A stretch of 64,000 bases of DNA from JAFGVL01 sp963663245 (GTDB lineage Bacteria > Bacteroidota > Bacteroidia > Bacteroidales > Paludibacteraceae), in the NCBI GenBank assembly GCA_963663245.1, contig OY760143.1:1240001-1304000 (forward strand), written 5' to 3'. Below are positions 53,393 through 61,457 of the stretch, piece after piece. The translations under genes and the position numbers were made by a program. How positions within the stretch are numbered: the first letter of the stretch is position 1; each line of letters begins with the position of its first letter. Below the pieces are notes generated by a model. It saw only the letters and a program-made list of their open reading frames with translations. It ran no database searches and was not told where the DNA came from.

Positions 53393-54535
53393 ATGTCAGA
53401 AGTTTACATAAACCAAACCGCAAGCTTTTTTCCAAATGATCCAGTGTCGAATGATGAAATGGAAATTTACCTGGGACAAATAAATGGTAAACCCTCAAAA
53501 TCTAGAAGAATTGTACTTAGAAATAACGGAATTGAGAATCGTTATTACGCCTTAGATAAATCAGGAAAACATACACATACAAATGCTCAACTTGTTGCAG
53601 AATCAGTAAGGTTGCTATTTAAAAATAACCCTAAAGAAATTGAGACAATTGAGTTGCTTACTTGCGGAACAACAAGTCCCGACCAAATGTTGCCTTCACA
53701 CGCTGTGATGGCTCATGGTTTATTACCTGAAACAGGTAATATTGAAGTGACTTCCAATGCAGGCTCATGTTGTTCTGGTATGCATGCGTTTAAATATGCA
53801 TTTATGTCTATTAAATGTGAAGAAAAGAAAAAAGTTGTTTGTGTAGGTTCGGAAAGACTTTCTTCTGTAATTAAATCTCAATTGTTTGAAGAAGAAGCAA
53901 GGCATTTAGAAGAATTACAAGAGAACCCTTATGTAGCTTTTGAGAAAGACTTTTTACGTTGGATGCTATCAGATGGTGCTGGTTCATTCTTGTTAGAAAA
54001 TAAGAAGGCAGATACAGGAATATCTCTAAAAGTTGAATGGATAGAACTTTCATCTTATGCTAATGAGAAAGAAACATGCATGTATATGTGTGGAGAGAAA
54101 AATGCTGATGGTACATTAGAAAGCTACTTGCATATGTCTTCACAAGAAATTGTCAATAAATCAATTTTAAGTTTAAAGCAAGATGTAAAGTTGTTAAGTT
54201 CTAATATTGTAGAATTAGGATTTAATTCATTGCGTCCTCTTTTAGATAAGCGAGGAGTTAATATTGATGAAGTTGATTATTTTCTACCTCATATGTCTAG
54301 TTATTTTTTCGAAAGTAAAATATATGATATATTAGCTGCTAATGGTATCCCTATCCCATATGATAAATGGTTTACTACATTAAAAACACAAGGGAATATT
54401 GGTGCAGGTTCAATATATATAATGCTTGATGGTCTTGTCAAGACTAATAAATTGAAAAAAGGCGATAAAATCTTGTTAGCCGTTCCTGAAAGCGCTCGTT
54501 TCTCCTACGCATTTAGTTTACTAACTGTTTGCTAA
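53393..54535 (+). CDS. darB: DarB-like ketosynthase III (dialkylresorcinol/cyclohexanedione former)
   Basis: A 380-residue thiolase-fold ketosynthase of the KAS III type. The active-site Cys127 lies in NAGSCCSGMHAF, His300 in FLPHMSSYF and Asn335 in TQGNIGAGS, the Cys-His-Asn triad of the KAS III group. DarB enzymes join two acyl chains and cyclise them to 2,5-dialkyl-cyclohexane-1,3-diones, precursors of dialkylresorcinols and, with aryl-polyene acids, of flexirubin. It follows darA by 8 bases. An ordinary FabH role is less likely given the neighbours. Confidence 0.82.
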   Translation: MSEVYINQTASFFPNDPVSNDEMEIYLGQINGKPSKSRRIVLRNNGIENRYYALDKSGKHTHTNAQLVAESVRLLFKNNPKEIETIELLTCGTTSPDQMLPSHAVMAHGLLPETGNIEVTSNAGSCCSGMHAFKYAFMSIKCEEKKKVVCVGSERLSSVIKSQLFEEEARHLEELQENPYVAFEKDFLRWMLSDGAGSFLLENKKADTGISLKVEWIELSSYANEKETCMYMCGEKNADGTLESYLHMSSQEIVNKSILSLKQDVKLLSSNIVELGFNSLRPLLDKRGVNIDEVDYFLPHMSSYFFESKIYDILAANGIPIPYDKWFTTLKTQGNIGAGSIYIMLDGLVKTNKLKKGDKILLAVPESARFSYAFSLLTVC

Positions 54536-54550
54536 TAAAACTGTATAGAG

Positions 54551-54943
54551 ATGCAAATAGATGAAACTCCTCAAGATAAAAGTGCTTTAGAGGAATTAAC
54601 TCCAGAACTTTGTTATGCTAAAAGTAAAGATGGTAAATATCAAACTACTTTAAGTAGTGGATGGGAACCAAAATCTTTTGCATTAGAACAAGCATGGGAA
54701 GATATCGAAGAAGAATTAAAGCACGCAAGAGTTTTGGTCTTAAATGGAGAAAAAAGTCCTGTTTACTATTATATGATTAAAAACCTAATGGATGTAAGTA
54801 TACTAGCTTCCTATATGAGGTTTTCAAAATTTAAAGTAAAAAGGCATTTCAAATCTAAGGTCTTTAATAATCTGAAAGAAGATGTCTTGATAAAATACGC
54901 AAAACTATTTGATGTTAGCATAGAGGAATTAAGAAAAATATAA
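54551..54943 (+). CDS. Small uncharacterised protein with an HTH-like C-terminus
   Basis: A 130-residue cytoplasmic protein with no signal peptide. The N-terminus is acidic (LEELTPELCYAKSKDGKYQT), the centre contains a helix AWEDIEEELKHAR, and the C-terminal 55 residues (ILASYMRFSKFKVKRHFK, then LIKYAKLFDVSIEELRKI) resemble a Cro/XRE-type helix-turn-helix. It lies between darB and the BtrH-like gene (6 bases before the latter). It may regulate the locus or bind a carrier protein. Not firmly recognised. Confidence 0.5.
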   Translation: MQIDETPQDKSALEELTPELCYAKSKDGKYQTTLSSGWEPKSFALEQAWEDIEEELKHARVLVLNGEKSPVYYYMIKNLMDVSILASYMRFSKFKVKRHFKSKVFNNLKEDVLIKYAKLFDVSIEELRKI

Positions 54944-54949
54944 GTTTTA

Positions 54950-55969
54950 ATGGATAATAGTTTTAAACATATACAGTCAGCTCATTGTGAGAATGGAGTA
55001 ATAACAAGTTTTTTGCGTAATTCTGGTCAGGACTTTATGACTGAGCCATTAGCTTTTGGAATGGGTTCGGGTTTATTTTATGTACACCTGCCATTTATTA
55101 AACTTAATGGTGGGCCTGCTATATCTTTTAGAACAATGCCAGGTCAAATATTTAAACGTACGGCTAAGAGTTTAAATATTGAGTTTGAATCGAAGCGGTT
55201 TAGAAAAGAATTAGACGCTCAATTGTTTCTTGATAAGAGAATAAATGAGGGTTTATTGGTTGGGTGTCAGGTAGGCGTATTTAATCTGTCTTATTTTCCA
55301 AAAGAATACCGTTTTCACTTTAATGCTCATAACCTTATTGTGTATGGTAAAGAAGGAGATGATTATTTAGTGAGTGACCCCATAATGGATAAAGTGACGA
55401 CTTTGCCTGTTGAAACCATGAATCGTGTTCGCTTTGCACAGGGTATATATGCTCCTAAAGGACATGTGTATTATTTAAAAGAAAAGGTAGCTCCAATATC
55501 AGAAGAAGTTATCCGAAAAGGAATAATAAAAGGAGTTAAGCGCAATGTTAGAGATATGTTGTCTATTCCTGGTAATATTGCAGGTGTAAAAGGAATTGTT
55601 CATACTTCTAATCAGATTAGAAAATGGCGTGATAAGTATGGCGTTCGAAAAACGGGCTTGTACTTAGGACAGATCATTAGAATGCAAGAAGAAATTGGAA
55701 CCGGAGGCGGAGGTTTTAGATTTATATATGCAGCATTTTTAGAAGAAGCTGCTAAGTATTTTCAAGATGGTTCATTCTTGAAAATCTCAGATGATTTTAC
55801 GAAGTCTGGAGATTTATGGCGCAATAGCGCTATGAAGATGGCAGGCGTATTAAGAGGAAGAAATACAGAGCAAAAAGACTTAGATGAAATAGCAGATATG
55901 ATGGTTGAAATTCATCATGTAGAGAAAAAGGCATTTTTAGATTTGAAACAAAAAATCAAAACGTATTAA
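54950..55969 (+). CDS. BtrH_N-domain acyltransferase-like protein
   Basis: A 339-residue protein. The N-terminal 160 residues match the BtrH_N domain (butirosin BtrH type, papain-like fold) with HCENG (Cys13), HFNAHNLIVYG (His127) and VSDP (Asp143) forming a plausible triad. BtrH moves an acyl group from an acyl carrier protein to an amine through a cysteine thioester. The C-terminal half is helical. In this locus it could transfer the product of the acyl carrier protein onto an acceptor before export. The 1-base overlap with the ATPase gene (TAATG) ties it to the ABC exporter. Confidence 0.75.
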   Translation: MDNSFKHIQSAHCENGVITSFLRNSGQDFMTEPLAFGMGSGLFYVHLPFIKLNGGPAISFRTMPGQIFKRTAKSLNIEFESKRFRKELDAQLFLDKRINEGLLVGCQVGVFNLSYFPKEYRFHFNAHNLIVYGKEGDDYLVSDPIMDKVTTLPVETMNRVRFAQGIYAPKGHVYYLKEKVAPISEEVIRKGIIKGVKRNVRDMLSIPGNIAGVKGIVHTSNQIRKWRDKYGVRKTGLYLGQIIRMQEEIGTGGGGFRFIYAAFLEEAAKYFQDGSFLKISDDFTKSGDLWRNSAMKMAGVLRGRNTEQKDLDEIADMMVEIHHVEKKAFLDLKQKIKTY

Positions 55970-56691
55970 TGAGTCAAGAATTAATAGTTGTAGAAAACCT
56001 AAGCAAACTATATAAAAACTCTGATGAGTTTAGCTTGCAAGATGTATCCCTTCATATAAATAAAGGAGATAAATTTGGGGTTTTTGGGCCAAATGGGGCT
56101 GGAAAAACTACACTTATTAATATTATATGTAATACTATAACAAGTACTTCTGGAAGAGTTACGTTTAAAGGAAATGTACAGCCGTCTATAGGTTTTGTTC
56201 CACAAGACTTTGCACTTTATCTTGAGTTAACAGCTCAACAGAATTTAGAGTATTTTGGAGCTTTGTATAAGCTGTCTCCTAAAATGGTGAAAGAAAGATC
56301 TTTTAAACTGTTAGAGATTTTAGGATTAGGGAAGGTAGCTAATAAAAAGGTGAAGAATTTCTCTGGAGGAATGAAAAGACGTCTGAATTTAGCAATTGGA
56401 ATTATACATGAGCCAGATATTTTATTGCTTGATGAACCAACAGTAGGTGTTGATATTCAAAGCAAGAATGCTATTGTTACTTTTTTAAATAGTTTAAACG
56501 AGCAAGGAACTACTATTATATATACCTCTCATCATTTAGCAGAAGCAGAGGAATTTTGTAATAATATTGCTATTCTTGATTACGGGAAACTAATTGCTTT
56601 TGATGAGTTAAGTTCTTTAAAAGAACGATATAAAGCTGATAGTTTGATGGATATTATATTAGAGCTAACGGGAAAAGAATATAGAGATTAA
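55969..56691 (+). CDS. ABC-2-type exporter ATP-binding protein
   Basis: A 240-residue ABC ATPase: Walker A GPNGAGKTTLI (residues 40-50), Q-loop in FVPQDFAL, signature FSGGMKRRLNLAI (131-143), Walker B ILLLDEPTVG (151-160) and the switch His in YTSHHLAEAEEF. The class is that of multidrug and polyketide exporters (DrrA-like). It overlaps the BtrH-like gene and the permease gene by one base at each end, so the three are translationally linked. It probably exports the lipid made by the locus. Confidence 0.88.
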   Translation: MSQELIVVENLSKLYKNSDEFSLQDVSLHINKGDKFGVFGPNGAGKTTLINIICNTITSTSGRVTFKGNVQPSIGFVPQDFALYLELTAQQNLEYFGALYKLSPKMVKERSFKLLEILGLGKVANKKVKNFSGGMKRRLNLAIGIIHEPDILLLDEPTVGVDIQSKNAIVTFLNSLNEQGTTIIYTSHHLAEAEEFCNNIAILDYGKLIAFDELSSLKERYKADSLMDIILELTGKEYRD

Positions 56692-57974
56692 TGCATAGAA
56701 TGTACCGCACATATTCATCTATAAAGAAGGAATTTCTTTTGTTTTGGAACGATAAAGTCGGAATGGCTTTGATGTTTGCATTACCAATTGTAATGGTATT
56801 TATTATCACTATAGTGCAAGAGAGTGCTTTTGATATGGTTAATAGCAATAAAATTGAAATGCTTATTGTTAATCATGATGAAGGAACACTTGGAAATCAA
56901 TTAGCTAAAGAATTGCAAAATTCAGGTATGTTTGATCTTACAGTAGAGACAAAAACTGATTCAGCAGCAATTGTAGGTTCTATATCAAACAAAGAAACTT
57001 TAACAGCAATATATATAGCTCCTGATTTTACAAAAAAATTAACAGCAAAATCACAAGCTGTGAGTGATGCTATTATGGCTGATTTTGGTTTAGGAGAACA
57101 GCAAGAAGAGCCAGGAAAAAACAATTTATCACTTAAGTTTTATTACGACCCTGTATTGCAAGAGGGATATAGTTCATCAATTATAAATATGATATATGCT
57201 CATGTCAGTATTCTTGAAAATGGGCAAATGATAGGTAATATTTATGATGCAATGGGATTGGAAATGAGTGCAGATGACTTTAAAAAGAAAGTCATGCACA
57301 ACCAAACAAAAATTGAACGAATAAGTGCAGCAAGTAACAGTAGAAATATAATTCCAAACTCATCTCAACACAATGTGCCATCTTGGACAATTTTTGCTAT
57401 GTTTTTCATGGTTGTGTCTTTAGGAGTTAATGTGGTGAAAGAGAGAAATTCAGGAAGCTTTATGCGTTTAAAGACCTTGCCATCAAGCTTTGCGCTGATT
57501 CTTTTTGGAAAACAGTTCCTGTATTTTTGTATCGCATTGTTACAAGTATTTGTAATATTTAGTATTGGCTTATTAGTATTTCCTTTAATTGGACTTCCAG
57601 AATTAAGCTTGCCAGATAATATGCTAGGACTTATTGCTATAGTATTTGCTTGCTCATTTGCTGCGATTAGTTATGCGTTGATGATAGGAACTATTGTAAA
57701 GACACAGGAACAAGCCAATGGTTTAGGCTCGATATCTGTGATAATATTTGCTGCCTTAGGTGGAATTTGGGTGCCAACATTCTTAATGCCAGATTATATG
57801 TATAATATTAGTCTTTTTTCTCCATTGCATTGGTGTTTAGAAGGCTTTTATATATTATTCCTAAGAGGAGGCAGTTGGTCTGATTTATTACAACCTCTAT
57901 CAATAATATTATCAATAAGTATATTCTGTCAAATAATAGCATATGTAAAATTAAAAATTGCAAAAATCTTATAA
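56691..57974 (+). CDS. ABC-2-type exporter permease
   Basis: A 427-residue permease with one N-terminal helix (about residues 23-43), a large extracytoplasmic domain (about 45-235) with QEGYSSSIINMIYAHVS, and about five helices in the C-terminal ABC-2 domain (about 240-422), including the loop VVKERNSGSFMRLKTLPSS before helix 3. This layout is typical of DrrB/YhfO-like exporters in biosynthetic clusters. It overlaps the ATPase stop by one base. The acyl carrier protein gene follows 10 bases after. It would carry the lipid product through the inner membrane. Confidence 0.85.
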   Translation: MHRMYRTYSSIKKEFLLFWNDKVGMALMFALPIVMVFIITIVQESAFDMVNSNKIEMLIVNHDEGTLGNQLAKELQNSGMFDLTVETKTDSAAIVGSISNKETLTAIYIAPDFTKKLTAKSQAVSDAIMADFGLGEQQEEPGKNNLSLKFYYDPVLQEGYSSSIINMIYAHVSILENGQMIGNIYDAMGLEMSADDFKKKVMHNQTKIERISAASNSRNIIPNSSQHNVPSWTIFAMFFMVVSLGVNVVKERNSGSFMRLKTLPSSFALILFGKQFLYFCIALLQVFVIFSIGLLVFPLIGLPELSLPDNMLGLIAIVFACSFAAISYALMIGTIVKTQEQANGLGSISVIIFAALGGIWVPTFLMPDYMYNISLFSPLHWCLEGFYILFLRGGSWSDLLQPLSIILSISIFCQIIAYVKLKIAKIL

Positions 57975-57984
57975 TTAAAATACT

Positions 57985-58248
57985 ATGAATAAAGAAGAAT
58001 TAAAACAAAGTTTGAAAGAGCACATAATTACCTATCTTAATTTGATAGATTTTACTCCAGAACAAATTGCTGATGATATGGCTTTATTTGGTGATGGTGG
58101 TCTAGAACTAGATTCAATTGATTCTCTAGAACTAATTGTAATGTTACAAAGAGAATTTGATGTTAAGATTAATAACCCTGCAGATGGAAGAAAAATCCTC
58201 ATCGATGTTAATAGCATGGCGGATTATATTCTTGAAGTAAAAAAATAG
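57985..58248 (+). CDS. Acyl carrier protein of the resorcinol-type locus
   Basis: An 87-residue carrier protein with the phosphopantetheine-attachment serine in LELDSIDSLEL (Ser44). It has acidic helices and the usual three-to-four-helix pattern. It is separate from the general AcpP of fatty acid synthesis and lies 10 bases after the permease gene and 8 bases before the ketosynthase gene, so it most likely carries the chain built by the local ketosynthase pair. Gene symbol left blank because such dedicated ACPs lack a fixed name here. Confidence 0.9.
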   Translation: MNKEELKQSLKEHIITYLNLIDFTPEQIADDMALFGDGGLELDSIDSLELIVMLQREFDVKINNPADGRKILIDVNSMADYILEVKK

Positions 58249-58256
58249 GTTTTACA

Positions 58257-59444
58257 ATGAATGTTTGTGTCACCGGAATAGGTTGTATTTCCCCTTTAGG
58301 TGCTGATGTGGATACTAATCTATCCATGCTAAGAGCTGCTAAAGATGGGCTGGGGCATTCAAAATATTTGAATTCAGCTTATAGTTCTGAGAAGTTTTTT
58401 GGAGAGGTTGATATAGAAACTAAGCGTTTAGCAGAAATGCTAAACTTAGAATCTCATAAAGGATTAACTAGAACAGACTTGTTCGCCTTTAAAGCCTTTA
58501 GAGAAGCTGTTGCTTCAGCGGGTTTAACTGCTAATCAAATTTCATCTACAGATACTGCATTTATCTCTGCAAGTACTGTTGGAGGAATGTGCTTAACAGA
58601 TGAATTGTATAGAGATTCTAATTTACAAACAGAACAGTCTGACTTTGTTGATTCATACAGCTGTGCTGCCCATACCTTGAAAATAGTTGAATTTTATTCC
58701 ATAAAAGGCATATCCAACACTATTAATACCGCCTGTTCTTCTTCAGCTAATGCAATTATGTTTGGTATGCGATTAATTCGTACAGGCAGAGTAAAGAGAG
58801 CAATCGTAGGTGGCGTTGATAGTTTAGCTAAATATACCGTTAACGGTTTTAATTCATTGCAAATATTGTCTGGTGAAAAATGCAAACCTTTTGATATCAA
58901 TCGTAAGGGGCTAAATTTAGGAGAAGCGGCAGCATATCTAGTTTTAGAAGCTGAAGATGTTTGCGGTAAAAAAACAAAATTAGCTAAAGTAATAGGAGCA
59001 GGAAATACCAATGATGCTTACCATACCTCATCAATGTCAGATAATGCGGTAGGCGTGACCTTGTGTATACAAGAGGCTCTTTTAGATGCAGGTATCAGTC
59101 CTGAGCAAGTTGACTATATCAATGCACATGGAACTGGAACTCAAAATAATGACATTGTTGAAATGACTGGTTTTAAAAATGTTTTCAAAAAAGTTCCTCC
59201 TTTTAGTTCTACAAAATCATATACTGGTCACACCTTAGGTGCAGCAGGTGCACTAGAAGCTGTTTTTAGTATCCTTAGTATATCTAATAAAGAAATATAC
59301 CCAAGTTTAAATATTACTGAATCTGAAAATGCTTATGGGTTCTCGCCCGAAAGAAATTATCTTTCTAAGATAGAATTAAAATACGTTTTGTCTAATTCAT
59401 ATGGGTTTGGTGGTAATTGCACCTCACTTATTTTTGCAGGTTAA
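58257..59444 (+). CDS. FabF-type beta-ketoacyl synthase (chain elongation)
   Basis: A 395-residue KAS II-type synthase with a complete Cys-His-His set: Cys160 in INTACSSSANA, His291 in NAHGTGTQNND and His325 in SYTGHTLGAAGALE. It would elongate chains on the local acyl carrier protein. The next gene codes for a shortened partner without these residues, as in KS/CLF pairs of aryl-polyene clusters (ApeO/ApeC type). A plain FabF role is less likely because it is embedded in this locus. It begins 8 bases after the ACP gene. Confidence 0.88.
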   Translation: MNVCVTGIGCISPLGADVDTNLSMLRAAKDGLGHSKYLNSAYSSEKFFGEVDIETKRLAEMLNLESHKGLTRTDLFAFKAFREAVASAGLTANQISSTDTAFISASTVGGMCLTDELYRDSNLQTEQSDFVDSYSCAAHTLKIVEFYSIKGISNTINTACSSSANAIMFGMRLIRTGRVKRAIVGGVDSLAKYTVNGFNSLQILSGEKCKPFDINRKGLNLGEAAAYLVLEAEDVCGKKTKLAKVIGAGNTNDAYHTSSMSDNAVGVTLCIQEALLDAGISPEQVDYINAHGTGTQNNDIVEMTGFKNVFKKVPPFSSTKSYTGHTLGAAGALEAVFSILSISNKEIYPSLNITESENAYGFSPERNYLSKIELKYVLSNSYGFGGNCTSLIFAG

Positions 59445-59446
59445 TT

Positions 59447-60487
59447 ATGTATATAACAAAACTACGTTCAATATCACCTCAATTTACTTTCAACGATGCT
59501 TTGTTTGGAGGTGAAGTTAAAGTGCATGAAGGAAACAAGTTTCTTGCAATTGAACCTGATTATAGTGATTTAATTAGAGCGAATCAACTACGTCGAATGG
59601 GTAAGTCTATTCGTATGGGAATAGGTGCTGGTTTACCTTTGTTAAAGGATGAGGAGAATGTAAATGGTATTTTATTAGGCTCTTCAGAAGGAGGCTTAGA
59701 AGATTGCATTAAATTTTTGAATCAGATTGTTGATTATAAAGAAGGTCCATTAACTCCTACTAATTTTGTACAAAGCACTCCTAATGCATTAGCTGGTAAC
59801 TTAGCTTTAATGACACAGAATTCTTCTTACAATATTACCCATGTACACAAAGGTCTTGCATTTGAAAATACTTTGTTAGATGCTTTTATGTTATTTGAAG
59901 AACAGAAAGCGAGTAAGCTTTTACTTGGTAATGTAGAGGAGGTTTCGGATTATAATTTTAATGTTGAAACATTAGCAGGGCAGTTTAAAAAAGAAACTGT
60001 AACATCAACGACTCTTTTAGATTCTCAAACCAAAGGAACAGTTTGTGGCGAAGGTTCTGTGATGTTTGTTGTAGAGTCAGACTCAGATAACTATTTAGCT
60101 AAGATTGCGGATGTCAATCACACATCAAATTTACAGGATGATGAGTTATTGACTATGGTGTCAGAATTTCTTTCCAAGAATAATTTAACAGAGGAAGAAA
60201 TTGATGCGGTAATTTTAGGCTGTAATGGTGATAGTCGAACTGATACTTATTATTGGAGTGTACAAGAAAATTTTTTTTCTAAAACGACCTTGTTAAGCTA
60301 TAAAAACCTAGTTGGTGATTATCCATCCTCTAGTGCTTTTGCATGTTATTTGGCAGTGCAAGTTATTAGCGGAAAAGATATTCCTCAAGATATTGTTAGA
60401 CAAGGAGAGCTGAAAAATTCTAAAAATATTCTAATATACAATCATTATAAAGGAACGCAGCATAGTTTAATTTTGATACAAGCATAA
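59447..60487 (+). CDS. Inactive ketosynthase, chain-length-factor-like partner
   Basis: I place the start at ATG 59447 (346 residues, MYITKLRSISPQFTF), 2 bases after the FabF-type stop; an in-frame TTG 30 bases earlier overlaps that gene and is rejected. The fold is ketosynthase-like (VQSTPNALAGNLALM, KLLLGNVEEV). The active-site region reads THVHKGLAFENT where the partner has TACSSSANA, so the cysteine is missing. The first histidine region is GCNGDSRTD (Asn for the HGTGT His) and the GHTLG stretch is GDYPSSS. With all three catalytic residues gone it should act as a structural or chain-length partner of the adjacent synthase. Confidence 0.78.
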   Translation: MYITKLRSISPQFTFNDALFGGEVKVHEGNKFLAIEPDYSDLIRANQLRRMGKSIRMGIGAGLPLLKDEENVNGILLGSSEGGLEDCIKFLNQIVDYKEGPLTPTNFVQSTPNALAGNLALMTQNSSYNITHVHKGLAFENTLLDAFMLFEEQKASKLLLGNVEEVSDYNFNVETLAGQFKKETVTSTTLLDSQTKGTVCGEGSVMFVVESDSDNYLAKIADVNHTSNLQDDELLTMVSEFLSKNNLTEEEIDAVILGCNGDSRTDTYYWSVQENFFSKTTLLSYKNLVGDYPSSSAFACYLAVQVISGKDIPQDIVRQGELKNSKNILIYNHYKGTQHSLILIQA

Positions 60488-60516
60488 ACGATACAGGTTT
60501 TCAATTAATATATTAG

Positions 60517-60550
60517 AAATGGGATGGCTTTTAGTTATTCCATTTTTTTT
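60517..60550 (+). terminator. Terminator of the resorcinol-type locus
   Basis: Arms AAATGGGAT (60517-60525) and ATTCCATTT (60537-60545) pair with one G-T, and a run of T follows. It lies 30 bases after the last ketosynthase gene. Confidence 0.72.
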
Positions 60551-60786
60551 GCGTGATTGCTTATCGATTAAAACAGTTCATTCGTCGGGAAATTTGTTAA
60601 TTGTGCAGAAAACCTTTTTAATAAATGAACGTTATCAATCATCTTTGTGTTATAATTCTCTTTAATAATTAAACTTGGAAACTTGAAGAATTTATTAGTT
60701 TCCACGTAACGTCTATATATAGGCTGTTTTAGTTTGTGTAAATATTTTTTAACATAGTTTTGCGTGTTTGTTATATAGGATTCTGT

Positions 60787-60794
60787 TACTTTTG
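60787..60794 (+). promoter_or_regulatory. -7 promoter box of the tetR-efflux operon
   Basis: TACTTTTG matches TAnnTTTG, 24 bases before the tetR ATG. TTTG at 60767-60770 is 16 bases upstream, shorter than the usual spacer. Confidence 0.5.
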
Positions 60795-60818
60795 TTTTCA
60801 ATATAATTAATATGTAAA

Positions 60819-61433
60819 ATGGATAAGCTGAAAAAAGATATATTAAAAACGTCTTCTGAGTTATTTTGTAAATATGGATTGAAGAGTGTTAGTATTGATG
60901 ACATCTGTTCTGGTTTAGGCATTTCTAAAAAAACTTTTTATAATTACTTTAAACAAAAAAGTGACTTGATACTTGAAGTTTTAGAAAGTATTCATGAACA
61001 AAAACATGATATTGAACAAGAAACAAAGAAGATAGAAAACGACCCTGCTAAAAATGCAATAGATAGAATAATGGCTATTATGCAGTATTTTAGATCAAGT
61101 AAAGGAAAAGCAAATCATTCTTTTTTCTATGACTTGACGAAATATTATCCCAAAATTCACGAAGAGTTTTCAAAAAAAAGACAAGAAGAGACAATTCTTT
61201 ATATGACAAATGAGATTGCTAAAGGTGTTGCTGAAGGAATATACAGAGAAGAACTAGACATTGAATTAACAGCTCACTTTCTTACGCTACAATTTCAAAA
61301 TATTGTAAATACTTTAAAGAAGAAAACAAAATTTCAATCTGTTTTTGATTTTATGGTTGATGTGTATATTAGAATTGTCGCTAATGAAAAAGGCTTAAAA
61401 TATTATCAAGAAGCTTATTTAAAAAATAAATAA
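60819..61433 (+). CDS. TetR/AcrR-family transcriptional regulator
   Basis: A 204-residue regulator. The N-terminal helix-turn-helix reads LFCKYGLKSVSIDDICSGLG then ISKKTFYNYFKQKSDLI (about residues 14-50), the standard TetR pattern. The C-terminal ligand domain is helical and unassigned. It starts the operon with TolC, adaptor and RND genes (25 bases to the TolC gene), so it most likely represses them and responds to a small molecule, perhaps the local lipid. The divergence of ligand domains prevents a firmer statement. Confidence 0.88.
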   Translation: MDKLKKDILKTSSELFCKYGLKSVSIDDICSGLGISKKTFYNYFKQKSDLILEVLESIHEQKHDIEQETKKIENDPAKNAIDRIMAIMQYFRSSKGKANHSFFYDLTKYYPKIHEEFSKKRQEETILYMTNEIAKGVAEGIYREELDIELTAHFLTLQFQNIVNTLKKKTKFQSVFDFMVDVYIRIVANEKGLKYYQEAYLKNK

Positions 61434-61457
61434 AACAAACATAAATATATAGTTAAG

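Larger units (their letters stand above)
60488..60818. other. Intergenic region between the biosynthetic locus and tetR
   Basis: This 331-base stretch holds the terminator at 60517-60550, an inverted repeat GGAAACT/AGTTTCC (60677-60683 and 60697-60703, 13-base loop) that could be an operator, a small palindrome CTATATATAG, and the tetR -7 box at 60787-60794. No coding sequence with support was seen on either strand. Confidence 0.4.

Noticed and set aside
59417..59446. TTG start for the chain-length-factor-like protein
   Set aside because: It overlaps the end of the upstream synthase gene; ATG 59447 begins with a normal ketosynthase N-terminus.
60568..60801. Minus-strand frame of 77 codons upstream of tetR
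   Set aside because: Runs through the tetR promoter region, Lys/Tyr/Phe-rich AT-derived composition, no supporting start signal or homology.
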